Source: Devosia sp. Root436
GTDB taxonomy: Bacteria; Pseudomonadota; Alphaproteobacteria; Rhizobiales; Devosiaceae
Assembly (NCBI RefSeq): GCF_001426345.1
Contig: NZ_LMEM01000001.1
Coordinates: forward strand, 283,700-347,699
Reading direction: 5' to 3'
DNA: 64,000 bases
Program-made: the position numbers and the translations under genes
Notes under the pieces: model-generated
Databases searched by the model: none
The model's input: only the letters and a program-made list of their open reading frames with translations
What the model was told of the DNA's origin: nothing
Part shown: positions 17,146 to 26,118 of the stretch, piece by piece
Layout of the letters: the number at the start of each line of letters is the position of its first letter
Numbering within the stretch: the first letter of the stretch is position 1

Positions 17146-17252
17146 GGTGAAGCCCCCACCCGTACTTTGCCGTTCCGGTAATGCCATTCTTTGTGCCCTC
17201 TCAAACTCTCCGCGAGATATTGCGTCCCGCCGAGCGTCCTTCAAGCCCTGAA

Positions 17253-17510
17253 CTATCGTGCGATCACTCGCGCGACGGCGATCACTACGATGGCACCGAT
17301 CGTGGCCGTGATGATCTGGCTCACCAGCGCATTGCCTATTGGCAGCGAGATATTGGCCGCCGAGAGCAGCCAGCCGCCCACAAAGGCGCCGATGACGCCG
17401 ACGATCAGATTGCGCAGCAATCCGCCGCCACCTAGCACCAGCCCGGCCAGCCATCCGGCCACCAGCCCGATGCCGAGAAAGATCAGCAGTTCAGTCGTTC
17501 CGACACTCAT
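17253..17510 (-). CDS. GlsB/YeaQ/YmgE family small membrane protein (copy 2)
   Basis: An 85-residue paralogue of the neighbour at 16888-17145 with the same three glycine-rich hydrophobic segments: LIFLGIGLVAGWLAGLVLGG, LIVGVIGAFVGGWLLSA and TATIGAIVVIAVARVIAR. The start MSVGTTEL at 17510 overlaps the stop of the upstream Gfo/Idh/MocA gene (ATGA), arguing for translation coupling. Function is unknown beyond a general stress association of the family. Confidence 0.85.
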   Translation of the reverse strand: MSVGTTELLIFLGIGLVAGWLAGLVLGGGGLLRNLIVGVIGAFVGGWLLSAANISLPIGNALVSQIITATIGAIVVIAVARVIAR

Positions 17511-18547
17511 TGCAGCACCTCCGCGATTTCGACCCATTCGCCGCCGCGCGAAGCCGACAGAATCGTCGCCTGCACCAGGGCCAGGGAATGCAGATTATCC
17601 TCGCCCGAGCTGAAACGGGCGGGAATCGCGCCGGTCTCTATCACCTTGGCGATAGCGGCCAGCGTGCCCGTCCGGTCGGCGAATTCGACCGGCTCCAGCG
17701 GGAAGGCCACGGCCTCTCCGTCGCGTTCGCGCAGGCTCAGCCTGTCCGGCCCGGCCTTGCCCATGAAATGGTCGCGCGAGCTCCAGATGATCTCGCCTTC
17801 CGAGCAGTCCATGGTCCATTCCCCCGACCATGGCGTCACCGGGCCGCTGCTCATCCAACTGCCGCGATAGGAGACGATGGTGCCCTTCTCGAATTCCAGC
17901 GTCGCAACCCCGATGGGATGGTGCCCGAAGGGGCTGGCGGCCGGGTTCCAGGTGCGGCACGACACGCGCTTGGGATTGTCCGACAGCACCATGCGCATCA
18001 GGTCGAAATGGTGGATCGACATATCGGCCAGCAGTGGATCGGGCATGTCCCAATAGCGGTAGCCCTGGCTCGGCGCATGGCGGCGGAAGTCGATGGACAC
18101 CAGGTTCACCGGCCCGAATTTCTGCGCCCCGATCAGTTCGGCCGCCGCAATCGGCGCCGGCTGGAAGCGATAATTCTGGCTCACCATCAGCACGCGGCCA
18201 TTGGCCTTGGCCAGGGCGACCAGTTCCTTGGCCTGCGCGATGGTCGAGGCAAAGGGCTTTTCCACGATGACGTTGAAGCCGAGCTCCAGGCAGCGCTTCA
18301 CCACGGGGTAATGGGCTTCGGTACGCAGGGTGCAGATCGCAAGATCGGCTTCCACCCCCTGCGCCGCCTCATCGAGGCTCAGGAAGCATCGCTTCTCGTC
18401 GATGCCGAGCTCGTCCTGCACGCGCTTGATGGCTTCGGGATTGCTATCCACATAGCCCACCATGTGAATGCTGGGAACTTTGGGGATAACTTCCTTGGTC
18501 CAGCTGAATCCCCAGTGTCCCAGGCCGACTTGGATTGCCTTGACCAT
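17507..18547 (-). CDS. Gfo/Idh/MocA family NAD(P)-dependent oxidoreductase
   Basis: This 346-residue sugar- or inositol-type dehydrogenase has the N-terminal Rossmann motif VGLGHWGFSW, the EKP motif in VIVEKPFAST near residue 97, and MSIHHFDLMRMVL, where the His region supplies the catalytic site. The family oxidises or reduces sugars, cyclitols and their derivatives; the true substrate cannot be read from sequence. No sugar transporter is next to it, so the context gives little help. Confidence 0.85.
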   Translation of the reverse strand: MVKAIQVGLGHWGFSWTKEVIPKVPSIHMVGYVDSNPEAIKRVQDELGIDEKRCFLSLDEAAQGVEADLAICTLRTEAHYPVVKRCLELGFNVIVEKPFASTIAQAKELVALAKANGRVLMVSQNYRFQPAPIAAAELIGAQKFGPVNLVSIDFRRHAPSQGYRYWDMPDPLLADMSIHHFDLMRMVLSDNPKRVSCRTWNPAASPFGHHPIGVATLEFEKGTIVSYRGSWMSSGPVTPWSGEWTMDCSEGEIIWSSRDHFMGKAGPDRLSLRERDGEAVAFPLEPVEFADRTGTLAAIAKVIETGAIPARFSSGEDNLHSLALVQATILSASRGGEWVEIAEVLQ

Positions 18548-18588
18548 GTGGATAACTCCTTGTTTCGCTCCGACCTACCCCACCCACA

Positions 18589-18679
18589 ATGTCATCCCGG
18601 CGAAGGCCGGGATCCATCCTGAGATGGCGCCCACTTACCTAAACCTCAGGATGGGCCCCGGCCTTCGCCGGGGTGACAT
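18589..18679. repeat. REP-like palindromic repeat family A, copy 1
   Basis: The inverted arms ATGTCATCCCGGCGAAGGCC and GGCCTTCGCCGGGGTGACAT flank ATCCATCCTGAG and CTCAGGAT inner arms. It lies between the lpd stop and the Gfo/Idh/MocA start on a shared strand. Further copies are at 45698, 52637 and 60108. Such repeats are widespread in alphaproteobacteria and may fold into stable RNA stems that end transcription or protect mRNA. Confidence 0.85.
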
Positions 18680-18707
18680 CGCGTGAGTGGGCAACGCGGA
18701 GCCAGCC

Positions 18708-20147
18708 TCAAATATTCAGCGCCCGCCCATAAGCGTCCAGCACGCTTTCCTTCATCGTCTCGCTCAGCGTCGGATGTGGGAAAATCGTATGGATCAGCTC
18801 TTCCTCGGTTGTTTCGAGGTTCATCGCCACGACGAAACCCTGGATCAGTTCGGTCACCTCGGCACCCACCATATGGGCGCCCAGCAATTCGCCGGTCTTG
18901 GCATCGAAGATGGTCTTGACCAGCCCATCCGGCTCGCCCAGCGCGATGGCCTTGCCATTGCCGACGAACGGGAACCGCCCCACCTTGATCTCGCGCCCGG
19001 CCTCCTTGGCCTTGGCCTCGGTCAGCCCGACGCTGGCCACCTGCGGCTCGCAATAGGTGCAGCCTGGCACCTTGGTCTTGTCGAGGCCATGGACCTTCAT
19101 GCCGGCGATCTTCTCGACAGTGATGACCGCCTCATGCTCGGCCTTGTGCGCCAGCATCGGCGGGCCGGCCACGTCGCCGATGGCCCAGATGCCATCCACA
19201 TTGGTCTTGCCATAGCCATCGATGACGATGGCCCCGCGCTCGGTCTTCACCCCGAGCGTTTCCAGCCCGAGATTTTCGATATTGCACTGTACGCCGACGG
19301 CCGAAATCAGCTTCTCGCCGGAGATTTGCTGCTTGCTGCCATCCTTGAGCTCGACATGCGCCGTCACGCCGTCCTTGGTCTTTTCGACCTTGGCCACCTT
19401 GGCATCGGTCAGGATCTTGATCCCGCGCTTCTCGAGCCGCTTGCGCGCCAGTCCGGCAATCTCGGCATCTTCCACCGGCATGATCTGCGGAAGCAGCTCG
19501 ATAATCGTCACTTCTGCGCCCATCGAGCGGTAGAAGGAGGCAAATTCCACCCCGATGGCGCCAGAGCCCATCACCACCAGCGATTTGGGCATGGCGGCTG
19601 GCTTCATCGCCTCGAAATAGGTCCAGATCTTGTCGCCATCAGGCTCGATGCCCGGCAGCACGCGCGGGCGCGCGCCGGTAGCGATGATGATGTTCTTGGC
19701 CTTGTACGTCCCCTCACCCAGCGGATTTTTCGGCACGGGACCCTGCGGCTGCATGATGGCCTTCTTGGTCGGCGCGACCTTGACCTCGCCGGGCTTTGTG
19801 ATGACCGCCTCGCCCCAGATGATATCGACCTTGTTCTTCTTCATGAGGAACTGGACGCCATTGTTCATCTGCGCCGCGATGGCGCGCGAGCGCTTCACCA
19901 CGCCGTCGATATCGACGCCGAACTTTTCCACGGTCAGCCCATAATCCTTGGCATGGCTCATATGGCCGTAGATTTCGGCCGAGCGCAGCAGCGCCTTGGT
20001 CGGAATGCAGCCCCAGTTGGAGCAGATACCCGCCATATGCTCGCGCTCGATGATGCCCACCTTCATGCCGAGCTGCGCGCCGCGGATGGCGGCAACATAG
20101 CCGCCGGGGCCGGCGCCGATGACGAGAAGGTCGTATTGGTCAGCCAT
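18708..20147 (-). CDS. lpdA: Dihydrolipoyl dehydrogenase (E3)
   Basis: E3 re-oxidises the lipoyl arms of the 2-oxoacid dehydrogenase complexes using FAD and NAD. The 479-residue protein has the FAD loop DLLVIGAGPGGYVAAIRGAQ, the redox disulfide CSNWGC near residue 42, the NAD loop VVMGSGAIGVEFASFYRSMG, the second FAD motif IWAIGDVAGPPMLAHKAEHE, and the catalytic His-Glu pair in HPTLSE near the C-terminus. The CSNWGC motif has Ser where CLNWGC or CVNWGC is common; both cysteines are kept. It belongs to the pdhABC run, separated from pdhC by a GDSL esterase gene. Confidence 0.95.
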   Translation of the reverse strand: MADQYDLLVIGAGPGGYVAAIRGAQLGMKVGIIEREHMAGICSNWGCIPTKALLRSAEIYGHMSHAKDYGLTVEKFGVDIDGVVKRSRAIAAQMNNGVQFLMKKNKVDIIWGEAVITKPGEVKVAPTKKAIMQPQGPVPKNPLGEGTYKAKNIIIATGARPRVLPGIEPDGDKIWTYFEAMKPAAMPKSLVVMGSGAIGVEFASFYRSMGAEVTIIELLPQIMPVEDAEIAGLARKRLEKRGIKILTDAKVAKVEKTKDGVTAHVELKDGSKQQISGEKLISAVGVQCNIENLGLETLGVKTERGAIVIDGYGKTNVDGIWAIGDVAGPPMLAHKAEHEAVITVEKIAGMKVHGLDKTKVPGCTYCEPQVASVGLTEAKAKEAGREIKVGRFPFVGNGKAIALGEPDGLVKTIFDAKTGELLGAHMVGAEVTELIQGFVVAMNLETTEEELIHTIFPHPTLSETMKESVLDAYGRALNI

Positions 20148-20177
20148 TTGGGCCTCCAGAAAATCTATTGAGCCGGC

Positions 20178-20828
20178 TCACAATGCCAGCATGGATTTGA
20201 CGACCGGCACGAGCCCCTCGCCGATCGCCCGCGTATTGGCCGCGTCGAGATGGATGCCGTCGCGCGGATCGGGTTTGGCGACCGTCGAGGCATCGAAGAA
20301 GCCAGTATTCCACTCTTGCGCGCGGCGCGCATAATGTTGGGCCAGTTCGCCGGCCTGCCGCAGCGCGTGGTCGAGCCCGCCGAAATGCCCCATCATGTCC
20401 GAATTGTCGGTGGCACAGACCAGCGGCGGCGCCACCAACAGGATTTGCGGAACAGGTTCATTGAGCATGGCGAAATGCCCGCGGGTGATCTGCACCAACC
20501 GGCGCATGCCATAGGATGCGGTCAGCGCATTGCCGTTGACGGCAGGCTTGAGATCATTGGTGCCCAGCATGATGATGACCAGGTCGAGCGGTGCGTGGCT
20601 GGCCAGCAGTGTCGGCAGAATGCGCGCGCCATTGCGGTCGGCGTCGGCGGTCCAATCGTCGAATGCCGTGGTCCTGCCACCCAGCCCTTCGGCAATCACC
20701 CGCGCCTTGCTGCCCAGCCCCTGTTCAAGCACGCTCGGCCAGCGGTCCTCATAAGCGTGCCGCGGACCGCCGGACTGCGGATTGGACCCGAAGGTCAGGC
20801 TGTCGCCATAGGCCAGGATGGTTTTCAT
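20178..20828 (-). CDS. SGNH/GDSL-family arylesterase-like hydrolase
   Basis: A 216-residue cytoplasmic serine hydrolase with no signal peptide. The block-I motif is YGDSLTFG (Ser9), the Gly and Asn of blocks II and III are in GLGGRTT and MLGTNDL, and the catalytic Asp-His pair is in DGIHLDAA near residue 195. It is close to arylesterase/acyl-CoA-thioesterase-like GDSL proteins of rhizobia. The substrate is unknown. It is inserted between pdhC and lpdA on the same strand, following a family D repeat. Confidence 0.87.
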   Translation of the reverse strand: MKTILAYGDSLTFGSNPQSGGPRHAYEDRWPSVLEQGLGSKARVIAEGLGGRTTAFDDWTADADRNGARILPTLLASHAPLDLVIIMLGTNDLKPAVNGNALTASYGMRRLVQITRGHFAMLNEPVPQILLVAPPLVCATDNSDMMGHFGGLDHALRQAGELAQHYARRAQEWNTGFFDASTVAKPDPRDGIHLDAANTRAIGEGLVPVVKSMLAL

Positions 20829-20840
20829 GCGGCGCGCCTC

Positions 20841-20903
20841 ACAAAGCGTTTCCAGGAAAAGTGGGTACCGGTTTTTCCGGTTCGGAAACGCGACTAAAGA
20901 AAC
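20841..20903. repeat. Rhizobial palindromic repeat (family D)
   Basis: AAGCGTTTCCAGG and its mate CGGAAACGCGAC enclose GTGGGTACCGGTTTTTCCGG. The GTTTCC...GGAAAC arms and the wording AAAAGTGGGTACCGG are typical of short interspersed repeats in rhizobial genomes. It sits between pdhC and the GDSL gene. Confidence 0.7.
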
Positions 20904-20920
20904 CTAGAGCGAAGCTCTAG
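20904..20920 (-). terminator. Hairpin overlapping the pdhC stop codon
   Basis: On the minus strand CTAGAGC-TTC-GCTCTAG is a perfect seven-base stem with a three-base loop, and the pdhC TAG lies inside the stem. The bases that follow (GGTTTCTTTAG) are moderately T-rich. It could attenuate transcription into the esterase and lpd genes or protect the 3' end; it is not a textbook terminator. Confidence 0.35.
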
Positions 20921-22275
20921 GCCAGCATCATTACCGGGTTTTCGATCAGGCCCTTGAACACGCCGAGCACTTCAGCGCCCAACGCACCATCGACGGCGCG
21001 GTGGTCACACGACAGCGTGCAACTCATGAACTGGCCGATCTTGATCTCGCCCTTGTCGGCATAGACCCGTTCCTCACCCACGCCGACCGCCAGGATCGTG
21101 CCATGCGGCGGGTTGATGACAGCGCCGAATTCCTTGATGCCGAACATGCCGAGGTTGGACACCGACGAGGCCCCGCCCTGATATTCATGCGGTGCCAACT
21201 TCTTGCCACGCGCCCGCGCCGCCAGATCCTTGACCTCCTCGGAAATTTCCCGAAGCGTCTTGGTCTCGCAGCTCTTGACGACCGGCGTGAACAGCCCGCC
21301 CGGCACGGCCACCGCAACGGCCACGTCGCTGCGCTTGTGATAGAGGATCGAATCCACCGCCCAGGTCGCGTTGGCCAGCGGTACGCGCTGCAGGGCCACG
21401 GCCCAGGCCTTCATCACGAAATCATTGACCGAGAGCTTGTAGTCCGGCTTGCCGTCCTTGCCCTTGGGGGAAGCAGCGTTGATCTGCTCGCGCGCTGCCA
21501 GCAGCGCATCGATCTTGCAGTCCACCGTCAGGTAGAAATGCGGCACGGTCTGCTTGGATTCGGTGAGGCGCGCCGCCACCACCTTGCGCATGCCATCGTT
21601 GGGCACGAGTTCGTAGCTGCCCTCCGGATAGAGCGCCAGCACCTGCGCCTTGGTCATGCCGCCAGCCGGCGCAGCGCCCGCTGGGGTTGCGGAGGCCACA
21701 GCCTTGAGCGGCGCCTTGCCCGACTTGGCCGCTTCCACATCCGACTTCACCACGCGCCCCTTGGGGCCGGAGCCGGAAATGGCCGACACATCGATCCCGG
21801 CTTCCTTGGCGAGGCGACGGGCCAACGGCGAGGCAAACACCTTGCCGCCATCGGTCCTGGCCGGAGCGCTGGTGCCGGTATTGCTGTTGGCGACCTTGTT
21901 CTTGGCCGCGTTCATGTCGGCGGCGGCCACTTTTTCAAAGTCAGCCCGGGCTGTGTCCGGTTTTGCCGGGCCGTCATTGGCCGGAGTCTTGGGTGCTTCC
22001 GCCTTGGGCGCCGCCACGGCATCCAGGCTTTCGCCCTCCTGCAGCAGCACGGCAATCACCGCATTGACCTTCACGCCCTCGGTGCCTTCGGCGACCATGA
22101 TCCTGCCGATCTTGCCCTCGTCCACGGCCTCGACTTCCATCGTGGCCTTGTCGGTCTCGATCTCGGCGATCACGTCACCCGAGGAGACACTGTCGCCTTC
22201 CTTGACGTGCCACTTGGCAAGCTTGCCCTCTTCCATCGTCGGAGAAAGCGCCGGCATGGTGATATCGATTGGCAT
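20917..22275 (-). CDS. pdhC: Pyruvate dehydrogenase E2, dihydrolipoamide acetyltransferase
   Basis: E2 moves the acetyl group from E1 to CoA and forms the core of the complex. The 452-residue protein has one N-terminal lipoyl domain (lipoyl Lys43 in [11 protein letters not shown]), an Ala/Pro/Lys-rich linker, a peripheral-subunit-binding domain ([20 protein letters not shown] near residue 145), and the C-terminal catalytic domain with the active-site [16 protein letters not shown] single lipoyl domain is usual in alphaproteobacteria. It lies 11 bp after pdhB on the same strand. Confidence 0.96.
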   Translation of the reverse strand: MPIDITMPALSPTMEEGKLAKWHVKEGDSVSSGDVIAEIETDKATMEVEAVDEGKIGRIMVAEGTEGVKVNAVIAVLLQEGESLDAVAAPKAEAPKTPANDGPAKPDTARADFEKVAAADMNAAKNKVANSNTGTSAPARTDGGKVFASPLARRLAKEAGIDVSAISGSGPKGRVVKSDVEAAKSGKAPLKAVASATPAGAAPAGGMTKAQVLALYPEGSYELVPNDGMRKVVAARLTESKQTVPHFYLTVDCKIDALLAAREQINAASPKGKDGKPDYKLSVNDFVMKAWAVALQRVPLANATWAVDSILYHKRSDVAVAVAVPGGLFTPVVKSCETKTLREISEEVKDLAARARGKKLAPHEYQGGASSVSNLGMFGIKEFGAVINPPHGTILAVGVGEERVYADKGEIKIGQFMSCTLSCDHRAVDGALGAEVLGVFKGLIENPVMMLA

Positions 22276-22286
22276 CCCGGTTCTCC

Positions 22287-23675
22287 TTACGAGCGGTAGG
22301 TCACGGCGTTGACCGCCGCGATCACTTCATCGACGTTCGGCAGCGCCAGCTTTTCGAGGTTGGCGGCATAGGGCATCGGCACGTCCTTGCCGGTGACACG
22401 GATCACCGGGGCGTCGAGATAGTCGAAGGCCTGTTCCATGACGCGGGCCGAGATTTCGGCGCCGATACCGCCCTGCGGCCAGCCCTCTTCCACCGTCACC
22501 AGCCGGCCGGTCTTCTTGACCGATTCGATCACGGTATCGCTGTCCAGCGGGCGCAGCGTGCGCAGGTCGATCAGTTCCACATCGACCCCGGCGGCAACCA
22601 GCTTCTCGGTGGCCTGCGTCGCATAGCGCATGCCCATCGAGAACGAGACGATGGTCACATCGGCGCCTTTGCGGGCAATGCGCGCCTTGCCGATGGGCAG
22701 CAGGAAATCATCGACCTTGGGCACCAGGCCCGTCGAGCCATAGAGGATTTCGTTTTCGAGGAAGACCACCGGATTGGGCGAGCGAATGGCGGCTTTCAGC
22801 AGGCCCTTGGCGTCGGCGGCGCTGTAGGGCGCAATCACCGTCAGGCCGGGCACATGGCTGTACCAGGCCGAATAATCCTGACTGTGCTGCGCGCCGACGC
22901 GGGCGGCGGCGCCATTGGGGCCGCGGAACACCATCGGCGCCTTCACCTGCCCGCCCGACATATAGAGCTGCTTGGCGGCGGAGTTGATGATCTGGTCGAT
23001 GGCCTGCATGGCAAAGTTCCAGGTCATGAATTCGACGATCGGCTTCAGCCCTGCAAAGGCCGCGCCCACTGCCAGACCGGCAAAGCCATGCTCGGTGATC
23101 GGCGTATCGATGATGCGTTCGGGCCCGAATTCCTGCAGCAGGTTCTGGGTGATCTTGTAGGCGCCTTGGTATTCGGCCACTTCCTCGCCCATCACGAACA
23201 CGTCCTTGTCGCGGCGCAGTTCTTCGGCCATGGCCTCGTTCAGCGCCTGGCGCACGGTCATTTCCACCATCTCGACGCCTTCAGGCAGGTCGGGATCGCT
23301 TTGCGCCTCGAATTTCGGTGCGGCCGGCACGGCGGCGGCGGCCGGCGCGTCTTCCGCGGCCTTTTCGGCAGGCACCACCGGCGCTTCGGCCGGTTCCGGC
23401 GCCGTCTTGGCGGCCGGAGCAGCCTCGGCCGTCTCACCTTCCGCCAGTACGAGTGCGATCGGTGTGTTGACCTTCACGCCCTCGGTGCCTTCCTCGACCA
23501 GCAATTCCTTGACCACGCCTTCATCGACCGATTCGACTTCCATCGTCGCCTTGTCGGTCTCGATCTCGGCCAGCACATCGCCGGATTTGACACTGTCGCC
23601 AACTTTGACCAGCCACTTGCTCAGCTTGCCCTCTTCCATGGTAGGCGACAGCGCGGGCATCAGGATTTGGGGCAT
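22287..23675 (-). CDS. pdhB: Pyruvate dehydrogenase E1 beta subunit with N-terminal lipoyl domain
   Basis: With PdhA it decarboxylates pyruvate. The 462-residue protein has an extra lipoyl domain at the N-terminus (lipoyl Lys42 in [11 protein letters not shown]), an Ala/Pro/Glu-rich linker to about residue 115, and then the transketolase-type E1 beta fold: [48 protein letters not shown], and a C-terminal domain with [16 protein letters not shown]. The lipoyl-E1 beta fusion is a known alphaproteobacterial trait. The start [13 protein letters not shown] at 23675 follows one base after the small membrane protein gene. Confidence 0.96.
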   Translation of the reverse strand: MPQILMPALSPTMEEGKLSKWLVKVGDSVKSGDVLAEIETDKATMEVESVDEGVVKELLVEEGTEGVKVNTPIALVLAEGETAEAAPAAKTAPEPAEAPVVPAEKAAEDAPAAAAVPAAPKFEAQSDPDLPEGVEMVEMTVRQALNEAMAEELRRDKDVFVMGEEVAEYQGAYKITQNLLQEFGPERIIDTPITEHGFAGLAVGAAFAGLKPIVEFMTWNFAMQAIDQIINSAAKQLYMSGGQVKAPMVFRGPNGAAARVGAQHSQDYSAWYSHVPGLTVIAPYSAADAKGLLKAAIRSPNPVVFLENEILYGSTGLVPKVDDFLLPIGKARIARKGADVTIVSFSMGMRYATQATEKLVAAGVDVELIDLRTLRPLDSDTVIESVKKTGRLVTVEEGWPQGGIGAEISARVMEQAFDYLDAPVIRVTGKDVPMPYAANLEKLALPNVDEVIAAVNAVTYRS

Positions 23676-23676
23676 A

Positions 23677-24075
23677 TCAGCTCTCCAGCATTTTTGGTGC
23701 GCCGGGCATGGTGGCCACGCGGCGAAGGTCGGTATTGAAGGCAAATTCGGCGGGAATGATGCGCGGATCGCTGATGCGTTCAGCGCTGGCGCTGGCCGGA
23801 GCCGGCGCCTGGTTGATTGCCCATCCGCTCAGGATCAGCCCCAGCAGCAGGAAGACCACGAAGGCGATGACAGCGCGCTTGTAGATATTGAGCGGCTGGG
23901 CGGCTGCCGGGCCGGCCTTCTGCTCAAGCTGGCGGAATTTCCACCAGCCCAGCGGCATGAAGCCGGCAAGGTTCTCGCTGACAGGTGCTGCGCGCACCAT
24001 CGCTATGGCCTGCATGACCGCCAGGACCAGCGCGAGAACCGCGAAGAGCAGGATGACACCGAGCAGGATGCTCAT
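23677..24075 (-). CDS. Small two-helix membrane protein embedded in the pdh operon, unknown function
   Basis: A 132-residue protein I do not recognise. A first hydrophobic helix spans about residues 2-28 ([20 protein letters not shown]). A central polar part of about 40 residues has [14 protein letters not shown], and a second helix lies near residues 68-88 ([19 protein letters not shown]). A C-terminal tail, predicted on the same side as the N-terminus if both helices cross, is Pro/Ala/Ser-rich and has no cysteine. It is tightly packed: 8 bp after pdhA and one base before pdhB, so it must be translated with them. A link between the complex and the membrane is possible but only a guess. Confidence 0.75.
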   Translation of the reverse strand: MSILLGVILLFAVLALVLAVMQAIAMVRAAPVSENLAGFMPLGWWKFRQLEQKAGPAAAQPLNIYKRAVIAFVVFLLLGLILSGWAINQAPAPASASAERISDPRIIPAEFAFNTDLRRVATMPGAPKMLES

Positions 24076-24083
24076 CTATCGCC

Positions 24084-25115
24084 TCAGGCGCTGATGGTGA
24101 TGTCGGTCCAGAGTTCGGCGGCATCCGGCTCGGGATCGTTGGTGGCAAAATCGGCGGCTTCGGTGACGATGGCGCGAATGTCGTTCTCGATGGCCTTGAG
24201 CGATTCCTCGGTCTGGGCGCCCGAAGCGATCAGCCTTGCCTTGACCTGCTCGATGGCGTCGCGCTCCTGCCGGTACTTGGTCACTTCGTCCTTGGAGCGG
24301 TACTTCGCCGGGTCGGACATGGAGTGGCCACGATAGCGGTAGGTCAGCATTTCGAGGATGAACGGGCCCTTGCCCGAACGGGCATGCTCGATGGCGCGCC
24401 TGGCCGCGTCATAGACCATTCGCACGTCCATGCCGTCGACCTGCTCGCCCGGAATGTCGAACGAGGCGCCGCGCATGGAGAAATCGGTGGTCGCCGCGGC
24501 GCGCTCGATGGACGTGCCCATGGCGTATTTGTTGTTTTCGATGATGAAGACGACCGGCAGCTTCCACAGCTTGGCCATGTTGAAGGTCTCGTAAACCTGG
24601 CCCTGGTTGGCCGCGCCGTCGCCGAAATAGGCGATGGAGACCGAGCCATCGCCCTTGTATTTGGCGGCGAAGGCCAGCCCTGCCCCCAGCGAAACCTGGG
24701 CGCCGACAATGCCGTTGCCGCCATAGAATTTGTGCTCGTTGCTGAACATGTGCATCGAGCCGCCCTTGCCGCCGCTGAGGCCGCCCTGGCGGCCGGTCAA
24801 CTCGGCCATGACGCCCTTGGGGTCGAGGCCCATGACAAGCATGTGGCCATGGTCGCGATAGCCGGTGATCTGGGCATCCTTGCCCTTCTCACTGGCCATT
24901 GTGATGCCGGTGACCACCGCCTCCTGGCCGATATAAAGGTGGCAGAAGCCGCCGATCAGGCCCATGCCGTACATCTGGCCGGCCTTTTCCTCGAAACGCC
25001 GGATCAGCAGCATTTCGCGATAGGCTTCGAGGTCTTGTTCCGCCGTGAATTGGGGTACGTTGGCAAGTTTTTGGGCTTGCGTCTTGGCCTTGGTGGCCAC
25101 AGCCTTACGCGCCAT
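24084..25115 (-). CDS. pdhA: Pyruvate dehydrogenase E1 alpha subunit
   Basis: The thiamine-diphosphate subunit of the E1 component. The 343-residue protein shows YREMLLIRRFEEKAGQMYGM, the TPP-binding motif GDGAANQGQVYETFNMAKLW with IENNKYAMGTS about 30 residues on, and the phosphorylation-loop-type sequence YRYRGHSMSDPAKYRSKDE. The start MARKAVATKAK (25115) is chosen over an upstream in-frame ATG because the conserved protein begins there with a short Lys/Ala-rich lead. It heads the pdhA-membrane protein-pdhB-pdhC group, about 115 bp downstream of the ftsB-like gene. Confidence 0.96.
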   Translation of the reverse strand: MARKAVATKAKTQAQKLANVPQFTAEQDLEAYREMLLIRRFEEKAGQMYGMGLIGGFCHLYIGQEAVVTGITMASEKGKDAQITGYRDHGHMLVMGLDPKGVMAELTGRQGGLSGGKGGSMHMFSNEHKFYGGNGIVGAQVSLGAGLAFAAKYKGDGSVSIAYFGDGAANQGQVYETFNMAKLWKLPVVFIIENNKYAMGTSIERAAATTDFSMRGASFDIPGEQVDGMDVRMVYDAARRAIEHARSGKGPFILEMLTYRYRGHSMSDPAKYRSKDEVTKYRQERDAIEQVKARLIASGAQTEESLKAIENDIRAIVTEAADFATNDPEPDAAELWTDITISA

Positions 25116-25229
25116 TGGAACGCTCCGCATCGAAATGGATTTGCCGCTTGGCCCGATCTGGCCACACTTGCGCATCATAGTGCAAGCAACGGACGGAAAG
25201 CAATGCTCGCCGCGAACTGCGGATTTAAG

Positions 25230-25628
25230 CTAGAGCGTTGAATCTGCTTGGATAAGCTGAGTTAACTCATCCGTGGCTAATTCTTCAAATTTACCGGAAA
25301 GTGGTTTACCTGAATTGGGGTCGACCATGACGATTATATCGTCCGCATTGGCCATGTTCAGCAGGGCCCGCGCGCGCTCGGTGACGATATCGGGGTCCAG
25401 CCGCCGCGTATCCATCAGCGTGGCGCGGTGCCGATAGACGTCGATCTCTGCCTGTAGCGCCGCCGACCGGGACTTGAGCTGGTCGATATCGAGCAGGATT
25501 TGCGTCCGGTTCTCGATGCCGAACTGTCCGCTGATGGCGGAATAACCGAGATAGGCCTGGAACCCCAGCAACGCCACGGTCAACGCCAGCGGGCGCCAGA
25601 GTGCAGGACGTTTGAGACGGGTGGGCAT
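25230..25628 (-). CDS. ftsB: FtsB/DivIC-like septum formation initiator protein
   Basis: A 132-residue bitopic membrane protein with one helix near residues 12-33 (ALTVALLGFQAYLGYSAISG). A coiled-coil stretch from about residue 40 to 75 (LLDIDQLKSRSAALQAEIDV) and an ARALLNMANADDIIV segment follow, as in FtsB. FtsB joins FtsL and FtsQ in the division complex. Position just upstream of pdhA is the usual alphaproteobacterial location (often after eno). Short divergent proteins like this are hard to name surely, hence the moderate confidence. Confidence 0.8.
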   Translation of the reverse strand: MPTRLKRPALWRPLALTVALLGFQAYLGYSAISGQFGIENRTQILLDIDQLKSRSAALQAEIDVYRHRATLMDTRRLDPDIVTERARALLNMANADDIIVMVDPNSGKPLSGKFEELATDELTQLIQADSTL

Positions 25629-25693
25629 GGGCTAACCGGAACTGAACGCGCCCAATATGCCTGACAAGGGTTTAACGGGTGGTTGCCATCCGG

Positions 25694-25821
25694 GCACGAG
25701 GGCGTGGTTCGAGGCTCGCGAAGAGCTCGCGCCTCACCAGAGGGCTACTGGACACTGAGCTAATAGTAGCCCTCATGGTGAGGCGGGAGCGTGGCGACCC
25801 TCGAACCACGAGGGCGTGGCA
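25694..25821. repeat. Nested palindromic repeat family B, copy 1 (inverted orientation)
   Basis: Outer arms around GTGGTTCGAGG and CCTCGAACCACG enclose inner arms CTCACCAGAGGGCTACT and AGTAGCCCTCATGGTGAG around a short loop. Between outer and inner arms lie unpaired modules: GCTCGCGAAGAGCTCGCG on the left and CGGGAGCGTGGCGACC on the right. Compared with copies 2 and 4 the element is in the reverse orientation. It lies between the Dabb gene and the ftsB-like gene. Confidence 0.85.
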
Positions 25822-25827
25822 CAGAAC

Positions 25828-26118
25828 TCACAACGGCGCGTAATCAATCTCCAGAAACCGCGCCACTTCTGGGATCCAGCGGTCCCGCACGAACGCCACA
25901 TGGTCCTTGTGGTCATTATACCCCGCATAAGCCGCCTGGTCGGCAAACTCCATCGAGAAGCCGAAGGTATAGTCGTTCTTCGCACTCACCTGCCGCAGTT
26001 GCTCGAATTTCTCGACGCCGGGAATTGCCGCCAGCACCCTGGAGTCGCGCAGGAAAGCCCCCTCCTCCGCCGATCCGGCCGCATGCCGGAGCGAAAATAC
26101 CACGGTATGGCGGATCAT
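25828..26118 (-). CDS. Dabb (stress-responsive alpha/beta barrel) family protein
   Basis: A 96-residue dimeric ferredoxin-like barrel protein. It opens with [12 protein letters not shown], the Dabb signature in which the His of the strand is conserved, followed by ALAAIPGVEKFEQLRQV-like spacing and the second strand TFGFSMEFADQAAYAGY, ending VARFLEIDYAPL. Family members range from stress proteins to polyketide cyclases, so the role is unknown. The ATG overlaps the maeB stop by four bases, so the two are co-translated. Confidence 0.88.
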   Translation of the reverse strand: MIRHTVVFSLRHAAGSAEEGAFLRDSRVLAAIPGVEKFEQLRQVSAKNDYTFGFSMEFADQAAYAGYNDHKDHVAFVRDRWIPEVARFLEIDYAPL

